Source of the DNA: Flavobacteriaceae bacterium
GTDB taxonomy: Bacteria; Bacteroidota; Bacteroidia; Flavobacteriales; Flavobacteriaceae
Reading direction: 5' to 3'
Length of the DNA: 64,000 nucleotides
Assembly: GCA_014075215.1 (NCBI GenBank)
Contig: CP046177.1
Location: forward strand, 2,480,501 to 2,544,500
In this document: piece after piece, positions 35,980 to 44,069 of the stretch
How the letters are laid out: each line of letters begins with the position of its first letter
Numbering within the stretch: the first letter of the stretch is position 1
The notes under the pieces: model-generated
Seen by the model: only the letters and a program-made list of their open reading frames with translations
The model's database searches: none
Told to the model about the DNA's origin: nothing
Made by a program: the position numbers and the translations under genes

Positions 35980-36933
35980 ATGAAAAAATATGTATATACA
36001 GAAAAAAAAGATACAAGATCCGGATTTGGAGATGGTTTAACCGAATTAGGAGAAACACATCCAAATGTGGTGGCTTTATGTGCGGATTTAACAGGTTCTT
36101 TAAAGATGAATACGTTCAAGAAGAACCATCCGGAACGATTTTTTCAGGTAGGAATTGCAGAAGCGAATATGATGGGGATTGCTGCGGGCATGACCATCGG
36201 AGGTAAGATTCCTTTTACAGGGACATTTGCTAATTTTTCCACAGGCAGAGTATACGATCAAATCAGGCAGTCTGTTGCATATTCAAATAAGAATGTAAAA
36301 ATATGTGCTTCTCACGCCGGATTAACTTTAGGAGAAGACGGAGCAACTCATCAAATTTTAGAAGATATAGGATTGATGAAAATGTTACCCGGAATGACCG
36401 TAATTAATACCTGTGATTATCATCAGACCAAAGCAGCAACCATTGCCATTGCTGATTATCAAGGCCCTGTTTATTTAAGGTTTGGCAGGCCTGCTGTTCC
36501 GGTATTTATGCCGACTGATGTCCCTTTCAAAATCGGAAAAGGGATGTTACTGTCAGAAGGAACAGATGTGACTATTGTTGCAACGGGTCATTTGGTATGG
36601 GAATCTCTTATGGCTGCGGAGCAGTTAGAACAAAAAGGGATTCATGCGGAAGTCATCAATATTCATACGATTAAACCCCTAGATGAAGGCATTATTTTAC
36701 AATCGGTTGCTAAAACCGGTTGCATTGTTACTGCAGAAGAGCACAATAAGTTTGGCGGATTGGGAGAAAGTATTGCCGGATGTCTAAGTTTGCACATGCC
36801 AACGCCTCAGGAATTTGTAGCCGTAAACGATACTTTTGGTGAGTCTGCCACACCTGCTCAGTTAATGGAAAAATATACTATTAATGACACTGCCGTAATA
36901 ACTGCGGTGGAAAAGGTTTTAGCCAGAAAATAA
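35980..36933 (+). CDS. Transketolase, C-terminal section
   Basis: The 317-residue protein covers the pyrimidine-binding and C-terminal domains of transketolase (RSGFGDGLTELG, FFQVGIAEANMMGIAAGM, FATF-type GTFANFSTGRVYDQIR, AEEHNKFGGLGESIA). Split transketolases with separate N- and C-terminal genes are normal in Bacteroidota, so this is not a truncation. The N-terminal half gene is not in this window. The frame also has a GTG three bases earlier (35977), but the ATG at 35980 is the likelier start. The complex acts in the pentose phosphate pathway. Confidence 0.93.
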   Translation: MKKYVYTEKKDTRSGFGDGLTELGETHPNVVALCADLTGSLKMNTFKKNHPERFFQVGIAEANMMGIAAGMTIGGKIPFTGTFANFSTGRVYDQIRQSVAYSNKNVKICASHAGLTLGEDGATHQILEDIGLMKMLPGMTVINTCDYHQTKAATIAIADYQGPVYLRFGRPAVPVFMPTDVPFKIGKGMLLSEGTDVTIVATGHLVWESLMAAEQLEQKGIHAEVINIHTIKPLDEGIILQSVAKTGCIVTAEEHNKFGGLGESIAGCLSLHMPTPQEFVAVNDTFGESATPAQLMEKYTINDTAVITAVEKVLARK

Positions 36934-36956
36934 CTACTACTTTTTTTAAAAACTAT

Positions 36957-37826
36957 TTATTCCGTATTGTCCGAATCTAAATAGTCAGGAGTTCCATCTC
37001 CGTCCGTATCATCATCGGTAGGGTCTCCGTTTGAATTTGCATCTTCTTCGGATGTGCGTACTCCGTCATTATCATCATCCGCATCAAAAAAATTGGGTAC
37101 GCCATCACCGTCCGTATCATCGTTACGCGGATCACCGTCTCCGTCAGGATCTTCTAAAATAGAAGGAATGGAATCATTGTCATGATCGGTATTTTCAACC
37201 AAATCCAGTAATCTGATATAAAAAACCAAAGCTCTGTTTGAAGGTATGGTTGTTGTTCCAATATTCCGATATGCCAAACCCGAAGGCATAATCAAAATAC
37301 CTTTCCCTTCATTTTCATAAGTAATTGGCCCGTTATTCGTAATATTTCTACCTCCTTTAAAACCCGTAAACCCATGGGTCCATCCTCGTATCACCCCATT
37401 TAAAGTAAACCAAATGGCAGGAAGGCTTCTATCAAAATATATTTGTGTTGTGGCAGTATTCAGATAATACCCTTGGTATTTTGTCAGTACAGAGTCCATA
37501 ACTGTCGGAAAGCCTTTCACGGGATCAGGTGTTCCAATTCTATTTGTAAAAGTATATAACGTATAATTTACATCACTTTCAGTAACCTGTTGACTGCTTA
37601 ACCTACTATCGTTGATTAAAGCCATTTGGCCGGCATCTATCGGTCTGATTGAATCCATCGTCTCATCAAAATAATGATTTGTTAAGAACTTTATGATGGT
37701 ATCATTATCTATGATGGCTTGAGTAGCATGATCAAAATTATCTACCGCTGATGTATTATTCCTACCACAAGCATATACTAAAGCTGCTAGTGCAACCGCG
37801 ACGAATATATGTTTATATTTTATCAT
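36957..37826 (-). CDS. FKBP-type peptidyl-prolyl isomerase lipoprotein with calcium-binding repeat tail
   Basis: The signal and lipobox HIFVAVALAALVYACG fix the start at 37826; an ATG 27 bases earlier is unlikely. An FKBP domain sits at about 110-215 (TLNGVIRGWTHGF, GILIMPSGLAYRNIG, IPSNRALVFYIRLLD). The C-terminal 70 residues are thrombospondin type 3-like acidic repeats (DPDGDGDPRNDD, DTDGDGVPNFFD). The protein should sit in the outer membrane or periplasm and help fold exported proteins, as gliding-associated FKBPs do. The fusion with calcium-binding repeats is noteworthy. Confidence 0.88.
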   Translation of the reverse strand: MIKYKHIFVAVALAALVYACGRNNTSAVDNFDHATQAIIDNDTIIKFLTNHYFDETMDSIRPIDAGQMALINDSRLSSQQVTESDVNYTLYTFTNRIGTPDPVKGFPTVMDSVLTKYQGYYLNTATTQIYFDRSLPAIWFTLNGVIRGWTHGFTGFKGGRNITNNGPITYENEGKGILIMPSGLAYRNIGTTTIPSNRALVFYIRLLDLVENTDHDNDSIPSILEDPDGDGDPRNDDTDGDGVPNFFDADDDNDGVRTSEEDANSNGDPTDDDTDGDGTPDYLDSDNTE

Positions 37827-37866
37827 TATAGTATTAATAATTAGAGCGCACAATTTACCAATTTTA

Positions 37867-37874
37867 TACCTTTG
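37867..37874 (+). promoter_or_regulatory. -7 promoter box of the S4-protein gene
   Basis: TACCTTTG matches TAnnTTTG, 34 bases before the ATG of the S4-domain gene. Confidence 0.4.
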
Positions 37875-37907
37875 TAAAAAAGGAAACCTTATTTTTTAAC
37901 TTTTTTT

Positions 37908-38276
37908 ATGAGAATCGATAAATATCTTTGGTGTATTCGTTATTTTAAGACAAGAAATATGGCCACGGAAGCCTGTAAAAAAGGGCTTGTGAGAATTCAT
38001 GACGTTATCGTAAAGCCGTCTAAAGAAGTATTTGGAAATGAGGTTGTTACAATAAGAAAAAACCAAATAAATTATACTATTGAAGTATTAGGAACTCCGG
38101 AAAGCAGAGTGGGTGCCAAATTAGTGGATTTGTATAGAAAAGATAAAACATCTACAGAAGAGTTTACTAAAACCGAACTATTGAAATACACTAAAGATTA
38201 TTACAGGAAAAAAGGAACAGGCAGACCTACTAAAAAAGACAGAAGAGATATTGATAATTACAATGAATTAAACTAG
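37908..38276 (+). CDS. RNA-binding S4-domain protein (Hsp15/HslR type)
   Basis: The 122-residue protein has an N-terminal S4 domain (MRIDKYLWCIRYFKTRNMAT, KGLVRIHDVIVKPSKEVFGN) and a lysine-rich tail (KKGTGRPTKKDRRDID). Hsp15 binds free 50S subunits carrying a stalled nascent chain. The start is the ATG at 37908. The next gene begins 4 bases after the stop, so the two are co-transcribed. Confidence 0.9.
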   Translation: MRIDKYLWCIRYFKTRNMATEACKKGLVRIHDVIVKPSKEVFGNEVVTIRKNQINYTIEVLGTPESRVGAKLVDLYRKDKTSTEEFTKTELLKYTKDYYRKKGTGRPTKKDRRDIDNYNELN

Positions 38277-38279
38277 AAA

Positions 38280-38789
38280 ATGAATATGGCTGCAAATAGA
38301 AATATCATACTCACATCATTACAGATTAAACAAAAAACCAGAAGAATTGCCTATCAAATTTTAGAAAGCAATGGTAAGGAAGAAGAAATAGTCATTGCAG
38401 GAATTAACGGAAACGGGTATATATTTGCAAATAAGTTAACATCCATTTTAAACGAAATAACTTCTATTGATATTCTGTTATGTGAGGTATTTATTGATAA
38501 AAAAAAGCCGTTAAAAGAAATTAAAACCAGTATTCCCAGTAGTGTTTATGCAAATAAGTCATTAGTTTTGGTGGATGATGTTTTAAACTCCGGTAGCACG
38601 TTAATTTATGGAGTAAAGCATTTTCTTGAGGTTTCGTTAAAACAGTTTAAAACAGCGGTTTTAGTAAATAGAAATCACAAAAAATACCCTGTTAAGGCCG
38701 ATTTTAAAGGGTTGTCTCTTTCAACTTCAACTCAAGAACACATCCATGTGGAATTTAAAGAAGATATGGCTATTGCATATTTAATGTAA
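38280..38789 (+). CDS. Phosphoribosyltransferase-family protein (PyrR-like)
   Basis: This protein of 167-169 residues has the PRPP-binding loop LVLVDDVLNSGSTLIYG at about 95-111 and a type I PRTase fold. Similarity to PyrR, a uracil phosphoribosyltransferase and regulator, is in the core only. The start may be ATG 38280 or 38286 (MAANRNIIL). No pyrimidine gene is adjacent. Its 3' end overlaps the convergent shikimate kinase gene by 9 bases. Confidence 0.83.
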   Translation: MNMAANRNIILTSLQIKQKTRRIAYQILESNGKEEEIVIAGINGNGYIFANKLTSILNEITSIDILLCEVFIDKKKPLKEIKTSIPSSVYANKSLVLVDDVLNSGSTLIYGVKHFLEVSLKQFKTAVLVNRNHKKYPVKADFKGLSLSTSTQEHIHVEFKEDMAIAYLM

Positions 38790-39299
38790 CAGTATTCTGA
38801 TTTCCGTAACAACAGTTTTTATGGTTTTATTACTCACATCCGTTTTATATGTCGCTTGTTCGTAAAAGTGGTTTCTTTCAAATAAATGTTTGGCAATAAA
38901 TTCCGTAAGATCTCTGTCCTGAAGTTTGTCTATTAAAGGTCTTTTCTCTTTTTCTTCCCGCAATCTATTTGTCAATGTAGAGATATTCGCATTTAAATAT
39001 ATCGATGTAATGGCAGGAGTATTTGTAATCAAGTTCATATTACCGGCATAACAGGGGGTTCCTCCTCCTAAAGACAGCACAAAGTTTTCATTGGAAGAGA
39101 GTAGTTTTTTTAAGTATTGATGTTCTATTTTTCTAAAGTAAACCTCTCCTTTGGTCTTAAATATTTCTGCTATGGATGCATGTTCTTTTTCAACAATATA
39201 CCTGTCCAAATCAATAAAAGGTAAAAACAATTTGTCAGATAGTATTTTCCCTATGACTGTTTTTCCACTTCCCATATATCCTAAGAGAACTAGTTTCAT
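38781..39299 (-). CDS. aroK: Shikimate kinase
   Basis: The 172-residue kinase phosphorylates shikimate in the aromatic amino acid pathway. The Walker A LLGYMGSGKTVIGK stands at residues 4-17, and the shikimate-binding FIDLDRYIV, EVYFRKIEH and SLGGGTPC follow. I chose the ATG at 39299 because the upstream residues from 39332 do not match the family. aroC lies 5.6 kb further on, so the pathway genes are only loosely grouped. Confidence 0.94.
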   Translation of the reverse strand: MKLVLLGYMGSGKTVIGKILSDKLFLPFIDLDRYIVEKEHASIAEIFKTKGEVYFRKIEHQYLKKLLSSNENFVLSLGGGTPCYAGNMNLITNTPAITSIYLNANISTLTNRLREEKEKRPLIDKLQDRDLTEFIAKHLFERNHFYEQATYKTDVSNKTIKTVVTEIRILLH

Positions 39300-39363
39300 T
39301 ATGTGAATTTCGGCAAATATCGTAAAATTCATACATTATAATATGGTTATCCATTACAATGCT

Positions 39364-39371
39364 TATATTTG
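39364..39371 (+). promoter_or_regulatory. tRNA-Leu -7 promoter box
   Basis: TATATTTG matches TAnnTTTG and lies 25 bases before the first base of tRNA-Leu. Confidence 0.45.
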
Positions 39372-39396
39372 CCTCTTTATGCCCATTTATTATACT

Positions 39397-39481
39397 GCGT
39401 ACATGGCGGAATTGGTAGACGCGCAAGCTTGAGGGGCTTGTATCCGATTAGGATGTGCAGGTTCGACTCCTGTTGTACGCA
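39397..39481 (+). tRNA. tRNA-Leu (anticodon GAG)
   Basis: An 85-base class II tRNA with acceptor arms GCGTACA/TGTACGC, anticodon stem CAAGC/GCTTG with loop TTGAGGG, a long variable arm and T-loop GGTTCGACTCC. CCA is not encoded; the discriminator is A. Confidence 0.95.
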
Positions 39482-39636
39482 CTGTTGGCAAACCAGTTTA
39501 CAGCTCCTGTTTCAACGCCTTCCATAGTAACCGTATATTCCTTTTTGTCGTTTAGGTAAACGTGCCGGGCTCCTTTAATGACCGGAGTAAATTGGCTCAA
39601 GTAAATTTTATGGGTATTAAGCGAATAATTTTTCAA
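39482..39636 (-). pseudogene. Unrecognised gene fragment abutting tRNA-Leu
   Basis: The minus strand is open from about 39636 and codes for FTPVIKGARHVYLNDKKEYT followed by MEGVETGAVNWFANS. It then runs straight into the complement of the tRNA 3' end, so the frame has no natural end. I do not recognise the protein. A coding fragment ending at a tRNA 3' end suggests an integration or deletion scar. Confidence 0.35.
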
Positions 39637-39720
39637 GTCTAAAGAGGAAAAATTGTGTATCTCTTACGCCTCTTTGATTGGCTCTAAAGAGTTTTATTGG
39701 ATCAAGACTAATTGTTGTGT

Positions 39721-40656
39721 TTATGCAAAAATTGTAGTTAATCTATAGAGGAAGAATTCTGTGTTTTTGACCCCTCTAAATTGTAATCTAAAGGCTTTGA
39801 TTTTGGCATTGAAAGATTCTGCCGCTGCATTAGTACTTCTATTAATGAAGTAATTCAATATTGATCTATAGTTAAGCCTGATAGAGTTTGCTATGGTATT
39901 AAAAGCCTTGTATGCTGTTTGTTCTACATCTTTATACCAATGCGCTAGTTTTGTATAAGCGACTTGTATTGAGTTTGCTGTGTTGAAGATATTTCTAAGT
40001 CCTTGTACGAGCTTAAAAGCTGTTTTGATATCAGGATATCTTTTAAAGAGGATGTTAGCTCTTACTCTTTGATCTTCTGTCCAATTACTTGGTGCTTTGT
40101 AGAGTAAGTATCTGCTTCTAGCCAAGAGTTGCTTTATGGTATCTCCATTTTCTAATATTTCAGGGTAATATTCTTTGTTATTGGTTTTGGCAAGTTTGAT
40201 CCGTTCATTTTCTGTATCTATGGCTTCCCATCGATGTTTGATCCTAATTTCTTGAAGTGCTTCTAGAGCTAGTTTCTGTACATGGAATCTATCGGTTACT
40301 TGTATGGCTTTGGGGAAACACCGTTTGGCAATCAGCTTCATGGAGTTCGCCATATCTAGGGTAATTTCTCTGACCTTGTTTCTTTTCGCAGATGAGATTT
40401 TAAATAGGTGTTTGATAATAGGTTCTGCTTTGGTAGTAGCTATGATCGCCACAATACTTCCTTTCTTTCCTTTAGCTTTTTTATTGGTAACGATGGTGTA
40501 GAGTTCTCCTTTTGATAAGGCTACTTCGTCGATAGATAATCGAGTTCCTATATTCTCAGGGAAGATCAACCACTCTTTGGCATGAGACTTTTCCTTCCAC
40601 TGTTTAAACTCACTCAAATAATCTCGATACTGCCTTTGGAACTTCTTCCCATTCAC
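39721..40656 (-). CDS. ISAon1-family DDE transposase
   Basis: The 311-residue transposase of the ISL3-like ISAon1 group has DDE residues in LSIDEVALSKGE, VTDRFHVQKL and NAAAESFNAKIK, and ends FRGVKNTEFFLYRL. The frame is open upstream of the GTG at 40656 to about 40706 (VDTEKSDCKTIARIYG), overlapping the preceding small gene in another frame. Translation by frameshift or from a non-canonical start is therefore possible. The protein is intact. Confidence 0.88.
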   Translation of the reverse strand: MNGKKFQRQYRDYLSEFKQWKEKSHAKEWLIFPENIGTRLSIDEVALSKGELYTIVTNKKAKGKKGSIVAIIATTKAEPIIKHLFKISSAKRNKVREITLDMANSMKLIAKRCFPKAIQVTDRFHVQKLALEALQEIRIKHRWEAIDTENERIKLAKTNNKEYYPEILENGDTIKQLLARSRYLLYKAPSNWTEDQRVRANILFKRYPDIKTAFKLVQGLRNIFNTANSIQVAYTKLAHWYKDVEQTAYKAFNTIANSIRLNYRSILNYFINRSTNAAAESFNAKIKAFRLQFRGVKNTEFFLYRLTTIFA

Positions 40657-40693
40657 GCCATAGATTCTTGCAATGGTTTTGCAATCACTCTTC

Positions 40694-41047
40694 TCAGTAT
40701 CGACTAATCTCTTTTAAAAAAGCAGCAAACTCACCTGTCATGCGAGTTCCCTGAGCTACTAGATTCCAATCTCTTTGAATGATTTGCCTAGTCTCTTTAT
40801 CTAACCATCTACGTCGCCTTACGTGAAGATACACAGTGTTTCCACGCAAAGGAAAGTCTTCAATAGTAATCTCTTTGTGGAAACCATGAGCAATTACATT
40901 AGGATTTATGACTTCTTTAGGAACAACATTACGCTCTTCAAAATACAAATGAAGTTCCTCATTTCGATGAGTGTGTCTTACCAAATCAAAATGTTCTACG
41001 AGCATCTCAGGTAAGATGAATTTTAAAAGGTCTAAGGATAATTCCAA
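40694..41047 (-). CDS. ISAon1-family transposase N-terminal region protein
   Basis: The 117-residue protein has the ISAon1 first-gene pattern: LLKFILPEMLVEHFDLV, DFPLRGNTVYLHVRRRRW and GEFAAFLKEIS. In this family it is encoded separately from the DDE protein, so the split is normal. It is probably a DNA-binding module. The start at 41047 is inside the right terminal region of the element. Confidence 0.85.
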   Translation of the reverse strand: MELSLDLLKFILPEMLVEHFDLVRHTHRNEELHLYFEERNVVPKEVINPNVIAHGFHKEITIEDFPLRGNTVYLHVRRRRWLDKETRQIIQRDWNLVAQGTRMTGEFAAFLKEISRY

Positions 41048-41212
41048 TCTCTGTTTTTTTTTACAAAGATCAAAACTTTAATTCAATCCACACAAAACTT
41101 TTGACCCTGATCCCTAATTGCTTCGTTTCACTCGCAAAGACACACTTCATTCAATCTTCAATTAACAATTAATCTTCATCTGAACTCACACACAACTTTT
41201 GTGACTGATCCG

Positions 41213-41960
41213 TTTTATTTTTGAATTAAAAGACTCTGCATTTGCATTTGTATTCCTATTGTAAAAAAAGTTTAAGATGGTATTAAAATGATGTTTAATA
41301 CTGTTCATTGCTGTATTGAAATTTTTAAATTCCAATTTTTCTGTATCCTCAAACCAATGTTCAAATCGTTGTTTGGCTTTTACTTTACATTTTTCTTGAT
41401 AAATGCTTCTAAATTCTAAAGTGTGTTTATAGGCTTGTTGGATGTTTGGATAAAGATTACATAATAATTCTGCTCTTTGTTTTCATCTTCTATTGCTTTC
41501 CACCGATGCTGTACTCTAACATGCTGTAAAGCTTCTGTTACCAGTTTTACCACATGAAATCTATCGGTAACAATTTTAGCATTTGGAAAACAAATCTTAG
41601 CTGTTAAATTCATATTATTTGCCATATCTAAAGTTACTTCTTTGACTTGTTTGCGTTGTTCTAAGGGTATTCTTTCAATAGCAGTAATAATATCATCACT
41701 TTTAATTCCTTTTACACAAGCCACTAAAGTTCCTTGTTTACTTCGTCCGTTCTTGTTGGTCAAATAGGTATAAAGTTCACCTTTAGATAGACTTACTTCA
41801 TCAAGACTTAAATACTCTCCTATATTCTTCGGATAAATAAGATAATCTTCACAATGGGGCTTTTGATTCCAACTATCAAACCCACTTATCTGTTTCTTAT
41901 AATGGCGTTGTAAAGTTCGTGGGTAAATACCGTAATAACTCGCTATATTACTGATCGTAT
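41213..41960 (-). pseudogene. Decayed ISAon1-family transposase
   Basis: The frame from about 41960 reads DTISNIASYYGIYPRTLQRH, LSLDEVSLSKGELYTYL and VTDRFHVVKL up to AIEDENK. There an internal block of about 45 codons is missing compared with the copy at 39721. Coding resumes in another frame with AELLCNLYPNIQQAYKHTL and the DDE Glu region NANAESFNSKIK, then ends abruptly at the foreign element end at 41211. Confidence 0.75.
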
Positions 41961-42334
41961 CTTCTCGGGCCTCTACCTGTAGCTTTTAAAAAATCAGAAA
42001 GTTCTGACGTTAATTTAGAACCTTCTGCAATGAATGAATAATCATTTTTAATCGCTCCCTTTTTAGTCTTCTTATCTCGCCATCGTCTTGTTTTTATATG
42101 TAGATAAACTGCTTTACCGCGTATGGGAAAATCTTGAATCTGTTTACTGCTAATAAAACCTTTGGACTCATAATTACCCTTTGAGTAACCCTCTGGTAGA
42201 ATATTCTTCTCTTCTAAATAAATGTGAAAAGCATCCTTTTTAACTGAAATATCTCCTAATTCTTCAAAAAATACAATATCAAAATGAAGTAATAAATCTT
42301 GAGGGAGGATAGATGCTAATAATTCTAAATGCAT
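41948..42334 (-). CDS. ISAon1-family N-terminal region protein, second copy
   Basis: The 128-residue protein matches the first gene of ISAon1 elements (LLASILPQDLLLHFDIV, DFPIRGKAVYLHIKTRRW, SELSDFLKATGRG). The frame is intact although its partner transposase is decayed, so it is unlikely to serve transposition of this copy. Confidence 0.75.
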   Translation of the reverse strand: MHLELLASILPQDLLLHFDIVFFEELGDISVKKDAFHIYLEEKNILPEGYSKGNYESKGFISSKQIQDFPIRGKAVYLHIKTRRWRDKKTKKGAIKNDYSFIAEGSKLTSELSDFLKATGRGPRRYDQ

Positions 42335-42511
42335 CGTCTTTTTTTATGCATCTAAAATAATCAATCCCCATAAATTGTCGTTGACCCGAATAAAATCAAT
42401 AGGCGAAAAAAAATTATATATTCAGGTAATCAGTATAAAATCAAAGTTGATCGAAGAATAATTTTTTCAAAATATTTTCATAGGGAAAAATGTAGCAATA
42501 ATCTTAATATA

Positions 42512-43246
42512 CTACTCAAATATTGATAAAATACGCGTTATAGTATCTTGAATAGTTGCAGTAATCAGATCAATAAATACTTTTTTATTATTTTCTGTTT
42601 GAGCTATTTCAAGAGCATTATAGTACTCCAGCCTACTTTTATCATCACCTTTTAAAATGGCAATAGGATAACCATTTTGAAGCAAAATTAAATTCATTAA
42701 TAACCTTGAAGTTCTACCATTACCGTCAATAAAAGGATGTATAGTAACCAATCTTTCGTGCATTTCAGCAGACAATTCAACAGGATGTAAGACCTCTTTA
42801 TTCTCATTGTACCAAAACATTAAATCTTCCATTTGTTTTGGCACTAAAAAAGGTTGATGAGGTTTGTGCTTTGCACCGCTTATAATAACGGGTATTTTTC
42901 TATAAGATCCGGCATTTGGTTTGTCAATTCCTTGTAGTATTAAGCTGTGAATTTGTAAAATATCTCTTTCGGAAATAGTATTTTTAGATGCTGCGAGTTC
43001 TTTAATATAATCTATGGCTTGGGTATGATTGATAACCTCTAAGTGTTCTGTCATTGTTTTACCGCCAACTGTCAAACCCTTTTCAACTACTAAGGCGGTT
43101 TCTTGAAGTGTTAGAGTATTTCCTTCAATTTTATTACTCTCGCAGGTATATTCAATTTCCAAAGCTTTTGTAACTTTTGAGTGTTCGTTTTTACGATATT
43201 CATTTAAACGATCTTTTAAAGCATCTAATTTAGTATACTTGTTCAT
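42512..43246 (-). CDS. Fic-domain protein, class II (self-inhibited) AMPylase type
   Basis: The 244-residue protein transfers AMP (or a related group) to a target protein. The active motif HPFIDGNGRTSR starts at H170. A class II inhibitory helix motif, [S/T]xxxE[G/N], is present before it as S37-NKIEG (TCESNKIEGNTL), which predicts self-inhibition by E41. No separate antitoxin is needed, and none is intact; a 17-20-codon HTH remnant lies upstream at 43490. The target is not predictable. Confidence 0.92.
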   Translation of the reverse strand: MNKYTKLDALKDRLNEYRKNEHSKVTKALEIEYTCESNKIEGNTLTLQETALVVEKGLTVGGKTMTEHLEVINHTQAIDYIKELAASKNTISERDILQIHSLILQGIDKPNAGSYRKIPVIISGAKHKPHQPFLVPKQMEDLMFWYNENKEVLHPVELSAEMHERLVTIHPFIDGNGRTSRLLMNLILLQNGYPIAILKGDDKSRLEYYNALEIAQTENNKKVFIDLITATIQDTITRILSIFE

Positions 43247-43270
43247 TACAATTTAGCTTTTAAAGTTATC

Positions 43271-43435
43271 TAGGGCGTGTTAACACTAAGCCAAAAATTG
43301 TCTTTTTTGCTCTTTTTCTGCCTTTTTTCGTTAGTTTTTTTAAACGTAGCTCGGCTATGTTTTGCAAAAACTGCCTCAAAATCCAAAAAAATAGCTGAAA
43401 AATCCATGATTCTCGTTTAGTGTTAACACGCCCTA
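43271..43435. repeat. MITE family 2 (TA-flanked)
   Basis: The 165-base element has perfect terminal inverted repeats GGGCGTGTTAACACTAA and TTAGTGTTAACACGCCC, each flanked by TA as expected for Tc1/IS630-type insertion at TA. It carries no gene and lies just upstream of the Fic gene. Confidence 0.85.
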
Positions 43436-43489
43436 ATTGATTGATAATATTTTGAACCTCGCCTTTAGATTCTTTTATTTGTTTTGATA

Positions 43490-43549
43490 CTAATTAAATA
43501 AGTATCTTACATCAACATCTAAAATTTCGGCTTTGAGTAAATTGACTTT
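43490..43549 (-). pseudogene. C-terminal remnant of an XRE HTH gene
   Basis: The frame NVKVNLLKAEILDVDVRYLFN ends with a stop at 43490. AEILDVDVR-x-L is the same ending as in the HTH gene at 3640 (AEILDVDIRELL). The front of the gene is missing. It might once have been a regulator of the Fic gene. Confidence 0.4.
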
Positions 43550-43636
43550 AACATTTTAATTTGCTTTTAAATTAAAGTGTTTGTGGAAATGTCAATCAAC
43601 TAAATCTGCGTACGATTTGTGTATTTTAAAAATTTT

Positions 43637-43677
43637 AGGATTTATAAATTCCTGAAAAACATAGATTTATAAATCCT
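43637..43677 (-). terminator. Hairpin terminator downstream of tRNA-Ser
   Basis: Perfect 13-base arms AGGATTTATAAAT and ATTTATAAATCCT with a 15-base loop lie directly after the tRNA-Ser 3' end on the minus strand, followed there by an A/T-rich run. It probably ends the tRNA transcript. Confidence 0.55.
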
Positions 43678-43679
43678 AG

Positions 43680-43764
43680 CGGAGAAAGAGGGATTCGAAC
43701 CCCCGGACCTGTTACAGTCAACAGTTTTCAAGACTGCCGCATTCGACCACTCTGCCATTTCTCC
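43680..43764 (-). tRNA. tRNA-Ser (anticodon TGA)
   Basis: An 85-base class II tRNA on the minus strand: acceptor GGAGAAA/TTTCTCC with discriminator G, anticodon loop CTTGAAA on a 5-bp stem, long variable arm and T-loop GGTTCGAATCC. Confidence 0.95.
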
Positions 43765-43870
43765 TGTATATTACCTATTTCTCTTTAACGAACGGCAAAG
43801 ATAGAAAGCTTTTTTGTTTTCTAAAAACATTTTTATCTTTTTTAAAATCCATTATGTATAAGCAGTTTTA

Positions 43871-44030
43871 GAACTCATCTTGACTTTTTGTTTTTAACCG
43901 AAGATGAGCTGAAATTTAACTAGATAAGGCGCTTTTTGAAAGCTATAGCAGCGCTACAGGTAAGAAAAGTAAAGAAATATAGGTGAATTTCAGTCATTTT
44001 TTAGGAAATAGAAAAAGTCAAGATGAGTTC
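43871..44030. repeat. MITE family 1, copy 3 (best preserved)
   Basis: The 160-base element has terminal inverted repeats GAACTCATCTTGACTTTTT and AAAAAGTCAAGATGAGTTC, both perfect. It carries no gene. It is nearly identical to 33791-33948 and lies between tRNA-Ser and the TauE gene. Confidence 0.85.
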
Positions 44031-44044
44031 TTAATATAAATAAA

Positions 44045-44052
44045 TACATTTG
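44045..44052 (+). promoter_or_regulatory. -7 promoter box of the TauE-aroC unit
   Basis: TACATTTG matches TAnnTTTG and lies 17 bases before the start codon, immediately after the MITE end. Confidence 0.45.
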
Positions 44053-44069
44053 CCGTTATAATATTTCTC

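Larger units (their letters stand above)
39699..41113 (-). mobile_element. ISAon1-like (ISL3-type) insertion sequence, intact-looking copy
   Basis: Ends are related: left GGATCAAGACTAATTGTTGT and right (read inward) GGATCAGGGTCAAAAGTTTT. Two genes in the ISAon1 arrangement fill it: a small N-terminal-region protein and the DDE protein. No clear target duplication is seen, so the exact ends are uncertain by a few bases. Confidence 0.75.
41187..42391 (-). mobile_element. Second ISAon1-like element, degraded
   Basis: The right end is near 42391 (TTGACCCGAAT). The left side is replaced at 41211 by the end of another related element (CACACAACTTTTGTGACTGATCC, 41187-41211), so its own left end is lost. 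Protein similarity to the neighbouring intact copy is moderate, so it is a different family member. Confidence 0.65.

Noticed and set aside
35980..36933. Truncated transketolase
   Set aside because: Split transketolases are normal in Bacteroidota; start and end match the C-terminal section of such pairs.
40657..40693. ISAon1 transposase read as one gene broken by a frameshift
   Set aside because: Two separate genes are the normal arrangement in this IS group and both frames are intact.
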